IMG/VR virus record: IMGVR_UViG_3300009106_000032
Coordinates: 1-23,559 of that record
Strand: one strand, 5' to 3'
Source: a virus
Length of the DNA stretch: 23,559 nucleotides
The notes beneath the pieces were generated by a model. That model did not search any database. It was not told where the DNA came from and was given only the letters and a program-made list of their open reading frames with translations. The position numbers were made by a program, and so were the translations under genes. Below are positions 1 through 7,050 of this stretch, piece after piece (the stretch's first letter is position 1; each line of letters begins with the position of its first letter).

Positions 1-2
1 AA

Positions 3-383
3 ATGAAAATTAAATTAGGAGATTGGCTTAACTCTATTAATGTAGGGAAGAATAATTTAATGGAGGGAGGAGAAAATATAGAGGACTATAGTCCTTTTAT
101 TATTAATAAATGTATGGCTTCACATATAGATACATTATTCATTGCCTCTGAAATGAATGTAGCCCATTATCTAGATAAAGATATTCAATATAATTACTAT
201 CTCCATGTTGTAAAGAAGAAGAGAAGATTCGCCCAATGGATTAAATCATCTTCATCTAAAGATTTAGAGATAGTTAAAGAATATTATAATTATTCAGACA
301 AAAAAGCTAAAGAGGCTTTAAAAATACTAAGTTCCAAGGACTTAGATACCATTAGAAGTGAATTATATAGAGGCGGAATATAA
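3..383 (+). CDS. 62: Clamp loader small subunit (T4 gp62-like)
   Basis: A 126-residue protein that in T4-like phages joins the gp44 ATPase to load the gp45 sliding clamp on primer-template DNA. Recognition rests on the family pattern around residues 30-80: a PFIINKC stretch, ASEMN, a DKDIQYNYYL segment and the basic KKKRRFAQWIK motif, then a YYNYSDKKAKEALKILS helix near the C-terminus. It is shorter than T4 gp62 (187 aa) but matches the short form of marine T4-like phages. The start at base 3 gives a complete-looking N-terminus (MKIKLGDWLNSIN), so it is probably whole, though its ribosome site lies off the window. It precedes regA and polymerase, the usual 62-regA-43 order, so 44 and 45 are expected just upstream. 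Sure of family; the exact start is less certain. Confidence 0.9.
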   Translation: MKIKLGDWLNSINVGKNNLMEGGENIEDYSPFIINKCMASHIDTLFIASEMNVAHYLDKDIQYNYYLHVVKKKRRFAQWIKSSSSKDLEIVKEYYNYSDKKAKEALKILSSKDLDTIRSELYRGGI

Positions 384-386
384 TAT

Positions 387-394
387 TATAAATA
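387..394 (+). promoter_or_regulatory. Candidate T4-type late promoter upstream of regA
   Basis: An exact TATAAATA octamer, the T4 late promoter -10 element read by the gp55 sigma factor with the gp33 coactivator. It sits 34 bases before the regA start, in the short gap after gp62, so a transcript would begin near base 400. The surroundings are very AT-rich, so chance is possible. The same octamer at 6653, 8883 and 20962 stands before virion-type genes, which raises its credibility. A late start for regA would be the oddity. Confidence 0.45.
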
Positions 395-428
395 AGGATA
401 TTATATTCAAATGTTAACGGATTAAATT

Positions 429-815
429 ATGAGTGAAATAGATGATTTATTAGAAATTAGTTTTAAAGAGGTTGATGATTTTCTTAAAATCAAGGAGACA
501 TTAACCCGTATTGGAGTGGCAAGTAGGAAAGATAATAAACTTTATCAATCCTGTCATATACTACATAAGCAGGGTAAATATTACCTAGTGCATTTTAAAG
601 AGTTATTTAAGCTAGATGGTAAGCCTTCAGATATATCAGAGAATGATATTGAAAGAAGAAATGCTATAGCTAAATTACTTTCTGATTGGGGCCTCTTGAA
701 GATTAAAGCGGATCTAGGGGATTTAGCCCCAATGAATCAGATAAAAGTTATATCCTACAAAGATAAGGATAAATGGGAATTAGTGGCTAAATATAATATA
801 GGTGGAGTTAAATGA
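429..815 (+). CDS. regA: RegA translational repressor
   Basis: A 128-residue RNA-binding repressor that, in T4, binds the start region of many early mRNAs and blocks ribosome entry. The match to T4 RegA is direct: residues 16-50 contain DDFLKIKETLTRIG, then LYQSCHILHKQGKYYLVHFKELF, and the C-terminal half has LLSDWGLLKI and a VISYKDKDKWELVAKYNIGG ending. Length fits the family (T4 RegA is 122 aa), with a slightly longer N-terminus. No clear Shine-Dalgarno sequence precedes the ATG, which is preceded by an AU-rich tract; since T4 RegA represses its own mRNA, this start region is a plausible self-target (inference). A TATAAATA late-promoter match lies just upstream. The stop overlaps the next gene's ATG (ATGA), so the two are translationally coupled. 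Confidence 0.95.
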   Translation: MSEIDDLLEISFKEVDDFLKIKETLTRIGVASRKDNKLYQSCHILHKQGKYYLVHFKELFKLDGKPSDISENDIERRNAIAKLLSDWGLLKIKADLGDLAPMNQIKVISYKDKDKWELVAKYNIGGVK

Positions 816-1108
816 GTATTGGGATTTTAAGATTAAGAAGTGGTGAAGATATTCTTTGTGATGTTATGAGCAATATTGATGGTAATTATGTAGTTGAAAA
901 TCCTGCTGTTATCATGCCAGTTGGTAGAAATGATGATGGTGCAATGCAAATGGCACTAAGTCCTTGGATGCCATATTCCACAAATACAGAATTCAACATC
1001 CCTGAGGATTTTATTGTTACTACAGCTGAACCAGGAGAAGATATTTTATCTTCATATAGTAGTATGTTCTCTAAAGTATATGCCCCTACAAAAAAGATTC
1101 TAACGTAG
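812..1108 (+). CDS. Sm-like (Lsm fold) protein of cyanophage type
   Basis: A 98-residue protein that I recognise as the Sm-like family of marine T4-like phages, for which a crystal structure of a cyanophage-type member has been reported (recalled, not searched). The N-terminal strand-rich stretch (residues 3-36: ILRLRSGEDILCDVM, then a YVVENPAVIMP segment) has the look of an Sm1 motif, where bent strands carry the RNA-binding loop. A middle part with PWMPYS and IPEDFIV closes the barrel, and the C-terminal 25 residues look helical and polar. The start overlaps the regA stop (ATGA) with a GGTGGAG ribosome site before it, so it is made with RegA. A role in RNA binding beside a translational repressor is attractive but is inference. 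Confidence 0.75.
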   Translation: MSIGILRLRSGEDILCDVMSNIDGNYVVENPAVIMPVGRNDDGAMQMALSPWMPYSTNTEFNIPEDFIVTTAEPGEDILSSYSSMFSKVYAPTKKILT

Positions 1109-1137
1109 TTTACAATTAGTCTTATTTGTTATATAAT
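1109..1137 (+). promoter_or_regulatory. Sigma70-like promoter for DNA polymerase
   Basis: TTTACA at 1109-1114 and TATAAT at 1132-1137 with a 17-nt spacer. It begins one base after the Sm-like gene stop and stands 40 bases before the gp43 start. It belongs to a set of six identical-architecture promoters in the window (also at 4997, 11965, 15453, 18862 and 21625). Expected transcription start is near 1144. Confidence 0.8.
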
Positions 1138-1177
1138 ATCTATATCATGTGCAAACAAGTGAAAGTGAGGAACATAT

Positions 1178-3742
1178 ATGAGCAGTTTCTATACAAATGT
1201 CATACAGAGAAATGGTATGCTCTATACCAGGGGCTACGATTCTGGTAAACAATATTTCAAAAAGATAAGATATAGACCATCTCTCTGGATAGAAGGAGAT
1301 GGTCCATATTCAAATCTCGAGGGATCTAGACGTCTAATCAAAAAAGATTTTAAATCGATTAAAGAGTCTAAAGATTATCTTAAACTATATGATGATGCCT
1401 TTGAAATCTGGGGAGACTTCCCTAATCAATACAAATATATTTCTGAGAATTGGGAAGATGAGATCTCATTCGATTCTGGAGTCATTCGAGTATTAAACTT
1501 TGACATCGAATGTATGGCTCCTCCAGAGGGGGGATTTCCACACCCAGATAAAGCTAATGGCCCAATCAATGCTATCACGATGGAATATGATGGCACATAT
1601 TTTACATTTGGAACAGAGGCTTATGAGGTAAAGAGAGATGATTCCAAATATATAAAATGTAAAGATGAAGCTGATCTTCTCAAAAACTTTGTAAACCTTT
1701 GGAGTTTTATAGCACCTGATGTTATAACAGGTTGGAACATAGAGTTTTTCGATGTGCCTTACGTGGTCAATAGATTGAGAAAAGTACTCGGGGATAAATG
1801 GGTAAACAAATTAAGTCCATGGGGTATCGTAGATCGTCGTAATTCATCATATGGTCAGGTCGGAGGATTCAGGGTAGGTCATAAGAAAATTGAGAGAGAT
1901 TCATATGACATTAAAGGCATCACAACTCTTGACTACATAGCACTATACAAAAAGTTCACATTCATCACACGGGAATCCTATAGTCTTAATAATATAGCAT
2001 TTGAGGAGTTGGGTGAAAAGAAATTAGATTACTCAGAATATGAAAACCTTTTCAATCTCTATGAGAAGAACTATGATCTATTCATTGATTATAATATAAA
2101 GGATGTTGAATTAGTAAAGAGACTTGATGATAAACTAAAACTCTTAGATCTAGTTTACATGATGACATATAAAGCTAAATGCTCATACATTGATGTATTA
2201 GGTACTCTAAAGGTTTGGGATGTTATATGCTACAATTATTTAAGATCAAATGATATAATTATTGGTGCTAATATAACAGAGGAAACTAAAGAATTTGTAG
2301 GAGGATATGTAAAGGATACGTTAGTTGGTAGACATAAATGGGTAATGTCATTTGATTTGACATCACTATATCCTCATCTAATCATGCAATATAATATCTC
2401 ACCAGAAACATTAAAGAGAAGGGTGCCAGATATACATATTGATGATTTACTACATAAGAAGATTGATCCTTCCAAATTATTAGAAGGTCAAGAAACACTT
2501 ACTGCAAATGGTACTATATATGATACATCTGTGCGAGGATTCATTCCAGAGTTAATGGAAACCTATTTCAAAGAAAGAAAGATTGCAAAGAATGCAATGT
2601 TCTCTGCCAAAACTCCGGAGGAAAGACTTACATATCAAACTAAACAACATGCCATTAAGATCTTACTTAATAGTTTATATGGTGCATTGGGTAATAGATT
2701 CTTTAGACATTTTAGTTTGGACTTAGCAGAGAGTATCACAACAAGCGGTCAACTTTCGATTCGTTGGATAGAAGAAGCTCTTAATGGTTACATGAATAAA
2801 CTTATGAAGACCGAGGACTATGATTATATTGTGGCCTCTGATACTGATTCGGTCTATGTATCATTTGAAAGTTTAATGGAGGATGTACCATTATCTGAGA
2901 GAAACGATAAAGTTAATTTCCTTGATAAAATTGCAAAGGAAAAGATTCAGCCATTCATCGATTCCTCTTATGAGGATTTAGCAAAGTATCTAAGTGCATA
3001 TGAACAGAAAATGTTTATGGATAGAGAGAACATTGCTGACAATTCTGTATTTTTTGCAAAGAAAAGATATATCATGAATGTCCTAGATTCCGAGGGTGAT
3101 CGCTACGAAGAGCCTAAGATTAAGATGATGGGTATCGAAGCTATTAAAAGCTCTACACCACAATCATGTAGAATAGCATTACGTGAGTTCATTAAGATTA
3201 TGCTAAATGGTAGTGAGGAAGAAGCTAAAGAATATTATGCGGATTTTGAGAAAAGATTTAAATCCTGTAGTGTTGTTGATATAGCATTTCCACGAAGTGC
3301 TAACAATTTAGCTAAATTCTATGATAGTACTTCACTATTTAAGAAAGGTACTCCTATACATGTTAGAGGATCATTGATCTACAATTATTACATAGAGAGT
3401 TTTGGTCTAGATTCTAAGTATAAGTATATTTCTGATGGAGATAAAATCAAATTCATTTATTTGAAAATGCCTAACCCTGTAAAAGCAAACGTTATATCTG
3501 TTCCTGAGGTATTACCTCCTGAATTAGGATTAGATTCCTATATAGATTACGAATTACAATTCTCTAAAGCCTTTTTGATGCCAGTTGAGAATATGTTAAA
3601 GAGTATTAATTGGAATCCTAAATCAGATGAGGAGAGTGTCGACCTATGGGGAAATACTATAGTAGCACAAACTAAACACATTAAAGAAAAACCTAAAAGA
3701 GTTGAAGAAAAGATTAACACATTAGAGAGATTTTTTACATGA
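1178..3742 (+). CDS. 43: Family B DNA polymerase (T4 gp43-like)
   Basis: The replicative DNA polymerase with 3'-5' proofreading. Exonuclease motifs are present in order: Exo I FDIE (D109, E111), Exo II NIEFFDVPYVVNRL (about residue 187) and Exo III YNIKDVELVKRLD (about 305). Polymerase motifs follow: motif A FDLTSLYP (D393), motif B KILLNSLYGALGN (about 500) and motif C SDTDSV (D555, D557). All catalytic acids are intact. At 854 residues it is a little shorter than T4 gp43 (898). The C-terminus ends in TLERFFT, a hydrophobic tail like the clamp-binding peptides of phage polymerases, so contact with gp45 is likely. A GAGGA ribosome site precedes the ATG and a TTTACA/TATAAT promoter lies upstream. 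The stop overlaps the next ORF (ATGA). Confidence 0.98.
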   Translation: MSSFYTNVIQRNGMLYTRGYDSGKQYFKKIRYRPSLWIEGDGPYSNLEGSRRLIKKDFKSIKESKDYLKLYDDAFEIWGDFPNQYKYISENWEDEISFDSGVIRVLNFDIECMAPPEGGFPHPDKANGPINAITMEYDGTYFTFGTEAYEVKRDDSKYIKCKDEADLLKNFVNLWSFIAPDVITGWNIEFFDVPYVVNRLRKVLGDKWVNKLSPWGIVDRRNSSYGQVGGFRVGHKKIERDSYDIKGITTLDYIALYKKFTFITRESYSLNNIAFEELGEKKLDYSEYENLFNLYEKNYDLFIDYNIKDVELVKRLDDKLKLLDLVYMMTYKAKCSYIDVLGTLKVWDVICYNYLRSNDIIIGANITEETKEFVGGYVKDTLVGRHKWVMSFDLTSLYPHLIMQYNISPETLKRRVPDIHIDDLLHKKIDPSKLLEGQETLTANGTIYDTSVRGFIPELMETYFKERKIAKNAMFSAKTPEERLTYQTKQHAIKILLNSLYGALGNRFFRHFSLDLAESITTSGQLSIRWIEEALNGYMNKLMKTEDYDYIVASDTDSVYVSFESLMEDVPLSERNDKVNFLDKIAKEKIQPFIDSSYEDLAKYLSAYEQKMFMDRENIADNSVFFAKKRYIMNVLDSEGDRYEEPKIKMMGIEAIKSSTPQSCRIALREFIKIMLNGSEEEAKEYYADFEKRFKSCSVVDIAFPRSANNLAKFYDSTSLFKKGTPIHVRGSLIYNYYIESFGLDSKYKYISDGDKIKFIYLKMPNPVKANVISVPEVLPPELGLDSYIDYELQFSKAFLMPVENMLKSINWNPKSDEESVDLWGNTIVAQTKHIKEKPKRVEEKINTLERFFT

Positions 3743-3969
3743 ACATTAAAATGAAAACAGAAGAGATACAATTGAGAAAGAATTTTTATGATCTATGGGG
3801 TGTTAGTATTGGTAATAGGGTATCATTAAAATATGATGAGCATCAGTTTAAGTCAAGAGATATAGCTAAGATAAGTGAGATAATCTCAGAGGAATTAGCC
3901 CAATTGACTTTTGAAAATGGTTCTGGCGGAACGTGGCACATGTTAAATCTGAATATAGTTGGAGATTAA
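3739..3969 (+). CDS. Small conserved hypothetical between gp43 and uvsX
   Basis: A 76-residue protein of unknown function in the slot between polymerase and uvsX, where marine T4-like phages often carry one small gene. It is mixed charged, with a helical first half (TEEIQLRKNFYDLWGV), a central KISEIISEELAQL helix and a glycine-rich GSGGTWHML turn near the C-terminus. No catalytic motif is visible. The first ATG overlaps the gp43 stop; a second in-frame ATG at 3751 would remove four residues, and neither has a strong ribosome site, so coupling to gp43 translation is likely. The gene ends two bases before the uvsX ATG. Confidence 0.6.
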   Translation: MNIKMKTEEIQLRKNFYDLWGVSIGNRVSLKYDEHQFKSRDIAKISEIISEELAQLTFENGSGGTWHMLNLNIVGD

Positions 3970-3971
3970 AT

Positions 3972-4985
3972 ATGAGTATAAGTTTATTAGAAAGAATGAA
4001 GAGCACATCAAAAATTAAGTTAGCTGCAGTAATGAATGAGTCTAAGGTTCTGAATCAAAGTGCACCGGTATCTACCTCAGTGCCTATGATTAATGTAGCT
4101 CTATCAGGTAAACTGGATGGTGGAATTACTAGTGGTTTAACTGTATTAGCAGGGCCTTCTAAACATTATAAAACATCATTTGGGTTATTGATGTTAAAGG
4201 CATATCAGGACAAATACCCAGACTCTGTTACCTTATTTTATGATTCGGAGTTTGGCAGTCCTCAAAGATATTGGGAATCTTTTGGTATTGATATGTCTAG
4301 AGTATTGCATATTCCAATTAAGAATATAGAGGAATTGAAATTCGATTTAATAACCCAACTCGAAGAAATTTCTCCCAAAGATAAAGTTTTCGTCATGATT
4401 GATAGTGTTGGTAATCTAGCATCAAAGAAAGAAGTTGATGATGCTAAGGATTCTAAGTCTGTATCTGATATGACCAGAGCTAAGCAAATGAAATCCCTAT
4501 TCCGTATGGCTACACCATATCTAACACTTAATGATATACCTCTAGTTGCTGTTAATCATACGTATGAGACCCAAGAAATGTTCTCAAAACAAGTTGTGTC
4601 TGGTGGGACTGGTATCGTATATAGTGCTAATACTATATGGATTATTGGTCGTCGACAAGATAAGGTTGGTACAGAGATTAAGGGATATGATTTCATCATT
4701 AACGTTGAGAAATCTAGATTTGTCAGGGAAAAGAGTAAGATTCCTATTTCAGTATCATGGGAAGGTGGAATTGAGAAATATTCCGGGTTACTTGAAGTAG
4801 CACTTGAATCTGGATTCGTCACTAAACCTAAGGTTGGTTGGTATACTAGACCGACTGTTCCAGATGATAAGAATTATAGAGAGAAAGATACTATGAATGA
4901 AGCTTTCTGGGATCCTATATTTGAGAGTACAAATTTCTCAGAGTATATTGAGGAAAAATTCTCTGCTGGATATACGTCAGAGTGA
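3972..4985 (+). CDS. uvsX: UvsX RecA-like recombinase
   Basis: The phage RecA/Rad51-type strand-exchange protein, 337 residues from the chosen start. The Walker A is GPSKHYKT (residues 61-68), very close to the T4 UvsX form, followed by the adenine-side DSEFGSPQRYWESFG segment and the Walker B-like KVFVMIDSVGNL. The DNA-binding loop region lies in ETQEMFSKQVVSGGTGIVYSA. An in-frame ATG at 3933 exists, but the one at 3972 has GGAG eight bases upstream, starts with the family-like MSISLLERM, and avoids overlap with the preceding gene. UvsX drives recombination-dependent replication with gp41, gp59 and gp32-type proteins. It is co-directional with gp43 and probably shares its transcript. Confidence 0.96.
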   Translation: MSISLLERMKSTSKIKLAAVMNESKVLNQSAPVSTSVPMINVALSGKLDGGITSGLTVLAGPSKHYKTSFGLLMLKAYQDKYPDSVTLFYDSEFGSPQRYWESFGIDMSRVLHIPIKNIEELKFDLITQLEEISPKDKVFVMIDSVGNLASKKEVDDAKDSKSVSDMTRAKQMKSLFRMATPYLTLNDIPLVAVNHTYETQEMFSKQVVSGGTGIVYSANTIWIIGRRQDKVGTEIKGYDFIINVEKSRFVREKSKIPISVSWEGGIEKYSGLLEVALESGFVTKPKVGWYTRPTVPDDKNYREKDTMNEAFWDPIFESTNFSEYIEEKFSAGYTSE

Positions 4986-4996
4986 GATAAGAAGAG

Positions 4997-5025
4997 TTTA
5001 CAAATGGATATTAATGTATTATAAT
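4997..5025 (+). promoter_or_regulatory. Sigma70-like promoter upstream of the 5037 gene and gp41
   Basis: TTTACA at 4997-5002 and TATAAT at 5020-5025, spacer 17 nt. The -10 ends only 11 bases before the start codon at 5037, so a transcript starting here would have a leader of about five bases and would lack the AGGA at 5026-5029. Readthrough transcripts from upstream would retain that ribosome site. Confidence 0.75.
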
Positions 5026-5036
5026 AGGAATGTATA

Positions 5037-5297
5037 ATGAATCAGCAATTTACTTATGTCGAAAATAAGAATCTACCAGATAAAACTGCAATTAAACTTA
5101 TTGACGGAAAATATGCTGATATGATATACATCTATGGTAATGTAAGATTCTCAGAGGATATTCCCCCAGTTATGAAGTTTGATTATGAAGTACTTTCTAA
5201 TCTTGGTAATTGTGAATATAAAGACTCAGAGGATTTTGAATATATCATTGGAGATATTCTTGTTAAATGTATTGAGGAACAATTAGAAGATGATTGA
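5037..5297 (+). CDS. Conserved hypothetical between uvsX and gp41
   Basis: An 86-residue acidic protein without a recognised function. It looks like the small gene that marine T4-like phages keep just before the gp41 helicase. Visible pattern: a strand-rich first half (FTYVENKNL, TAIKLIDGKYADMIYIYGNVRF) and an acidic helical C-terminus (SEDFEYIIGDILVKCIEEQLEDD). An AGGA lies seven bases before the ATG. The end overlaps the helicase start by eight bases, which suggests translational coupling and a job near the helicase (inference only). Confidence 0.65.
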   Translation: MNQQFTYVENKNLPDKTAIKLIDGKYADMIYIYGNVRFSEDIPPVMKFDYEVLSNLGNCEYKDSEDFEYIIGDILVKCIEEQLEDD

Positions 5298-6642
5298 AGA
5301 AACTATTATAAGCAGTCTAGTTACAAATGAGGCTTTCCTAAGGAAATCTATACCATTCATTCGTGATGAATATTTTCAGGGTCAAATAGAAAGATTTGTC
5401 TTTAAGGAGATAGATACATATGTCTCTGAGTATTCCAATATACCCAGTAAAGAGGCTTTAATAATAGGTATCAATAAAAGAACCAATATCAATGATGACC
5501 TTCATTCTAAAATAGTTAATTATATATCAGGAATAGAGAAACTAGATCTCAATCTAGATTGGTTAGTTAATGAAACTGAGCAATTTTGTAAAGATAGATC
5601 AGTATATAATGCTGTACTAAAAAGTATATCCATTATAGATGGTAAAGAAAAAGATTTAGCTCCTGATGCATTACCTGGTATATTATCAGAAGCACTCTCT
5701 GTCTCTTTTGATTCCAATGTTGGCCATGACTATTATGATAGTGCCGATGATAGATATGAATTCTATCATAGAGAAGAAGAAAGAATACCATTTGATGTGG
5801 ATTTACTAAACAAGATTACAAAAGGAGGTTTACCAAATAAATCCCTTATGTGCTGGCTTGCTGGTACAGGTGTCGGTAAATCTCTCGTTATGTGTCATCA
5901 AGCCGCTGCAGCAATGGAGGTTGGTAAGAATGTATTGTATATTACATTAGAAATGGCTGAAGAGAGAATAGCAGAAAGAATCGATGCTAATCTCATGGAT
6001 GTTGATATATCAGGGATACAAAACTTATCAAGATCTGATTTCAATGGAAAGATTGATAAAGTTAGAAAGAAATGTCAAGGCGAATTAGTTATTAAGGAGT
6101 ATCCAACATCATCTGCTCATACTGGGCATTTTGAGCATCTCCTTGACGAATTGAATATTAAAAAATCATTTAGGCCTGATATTATCTTCATTGATTATAT
6201 TAATCTATGTACCTCTAAAAGGTTTAAGAATGCTTCTAATCAGAATTCCTATACTATTGTAAAAGCTATAGCAGAGGAATTAAGAGGATTATCTGTAGTT
6301 CATAATGTTCCTATTGTTACAGCCACACAGGTTAATAGATCTGGTGCTGGGGATGCTGATATCGATTTAACTAATACAGCAGAGTCATTTGGTTTACCTG
6401 CTACAGTAGATTTAATGTTGGCCCTTATATCTACGGAAGATCTAGAGAATATGAATCAGATTATGATTAAACAATTGAAGAATCGCTACAATGATGTATC
6501 ATACTATAAAAGATTCACTGTTGGTATTGATAGAGCTAAAATGAGACTATATGATCTTGAGAGTCAAGCACAAGAGGGATTAGTTAATAGTGGGACAAAG
6601 ACGAGAAATCCTGAGACAGCATATTCCAAGTTAGTCGTATAA
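5290..6642 (+). CDS. 41: Replicative DNA helicase (T4 gp41, DnaB-like)
   Basis: A 450-residue hexameric 5'-3' helicase of the RecA/DnaB superfamily that unwinds the fork and works with primase gp61. The N-terminal domain (residues 1-150) is helical; then comes Walker A AGTGVGKS (191-198), the YITLEMAEERIAERID segment following it, a Walker B DIIFIDYINL, and the motif 3/4 region ATQVNRSGAGDAD. The C-terminus carries KQLKNRYND, matching the arginine-finger region of DnaB-type helicases. Length is close to T4 gp41 (475). The start overlaps the preceding small gene; no strong ribosome site is visible, so coupling is probable. It is followed by a late promoter, marking the end of the early block. 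Confidence 0.96.
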   Translation: MIEETIISSLVTNEAFLRKSIPFIRDEYFQGQIERFVFKEIDTYVSEYSNIPSKEALIIGINKRTNINDDLHSKIVNYISGIEKLDLNLDWLVNETEQFCKDRSVYNAVLKSISIIDGKEKDLAPDALPGILSEALSVSFDSNVGHDYYDSADDRYEFYHREEERIPFDVDLLNKITKGGLPNKSLMCWLAGTGVGKSLVMCHQAAAAMEVGKNVLYITLEMAEERIAERIDANLMDVDISGIQNLSRSDFNGKIDKVRKKCQGELVIKEYPTSSAHTGHFEHLLDELNIKKSFRPDIIFIDYINLCTSKRFKNASNQNSYTIVKAIAEELRGLSVVHNVPIVTATQVNRSGAGDADIDLTNTAESFGLPATVDLMLALISTEDLENMNQIMIKQLKNRYNDVSYYKRFTVGIDRAKMRLYDLESQAQEGLVNSGTKTRNPETAYSKLVV

Positions 6643-6652
6643 TTATATTTTC

Positions 6653-6660
6653 TATAAATA
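6653..6660 (+). promoter_or_regulatory. T4-type late promoter for the 6703-11820 block
   Basis: Exact TATAAATA in the gap after gp41, 42 bases before the ATG at 6703, leaving room for a start near 6668 and the AGGA ribosome site at 6691-6694. Downstream genes are virion-type and holin-like, as expected for gp55/gp33-dependent late transcription. Confidence 0.8.
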
Positions 6661-6702
6661 ATAGAATACCAAATAGTAATATAAAAAACAAGGAATATAA
6701 TA

Positions 6703-7050
6703 ATGGCTGATGTAGAAGAGGTTGTAAGTAAAGAAACCCGCAAAAAGATGGCTCGTAATATGGCTAAGATAGCCAAGAAGTCCTCTACCAAATTAAAGAA
6801 AGCACGTGCGGCTATGAAGGTTGCGACGCCTGAAAAGATACAGGCAAAGGCCGCCAAGAAAGCTAAAGATGTAATGGTAGGCAAGCTAATTGGTGATAAA
6901 AAATGGGCAGACTTATCTGATGCAGAGAAGACCCAAATAGAAAAGAAATTAGCCAAGAAGAAAGGTGCTATTGCCAAATTAGCTAAGAAATTAGCCAAAC
7001 AAGTGAAGAAGGATGAATTAGCTAAAGTTAAGAAAAATAGGGAAGGATAA
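6703..7050 (+). CDS. Lys/Ala-rich basic protein, conserved in marine T4-like phages
   Basis: A 115-residue, very basic, Lys/Ala-rich protein with no cysteine and almost no aromatic residue. Most of it looks helical: a KKMARNMAKIAKKS stretch, a central KARAAMKVATPEKIQAKAAKKAKDVM segment, and a KKLAKKKGAIAKLAKKLAKQVKK tail. I recognise the pattern of a conserved late gene of marine T4-like phages, generally unannotated or listed as structural. Its composition recalls histone-like or core proteins and suggests DNA or prohead-core binding (inference). AGGA lies eight bases before the ATG and a late promoter lies upstream. The stop overlaps the next start (TAATG), coupling it to the ligase-like gene. 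Confidence 0.75.
   Translation: MADVEEVVSKETRKKMARNMAKIAKKSSTKLKKARAAMKVATPEKIQAKAAKKAKDVMVGKLIGDKKWADLSDAEKTQIEKKLAKKKGAIAKLAKKLAKQVKKDELAKVKKNREG

Noticed and set aside
3933-3971. Longer UvsX start at 3933
   Set aside because: It overlaps the preceding gene by 37 bases, has no ribosome site, and does not match the family N-terminus; 3972 has GGAG.
6564-6998. A 144-codon open frame on the - strand opposite the Lys/Ala-rich gene
   Set aside because: It is a by-product of AAG/AAA/GCC codons in the basic protein; no ribosome site, no promoter, and no - strand genes elsewhere in the window.
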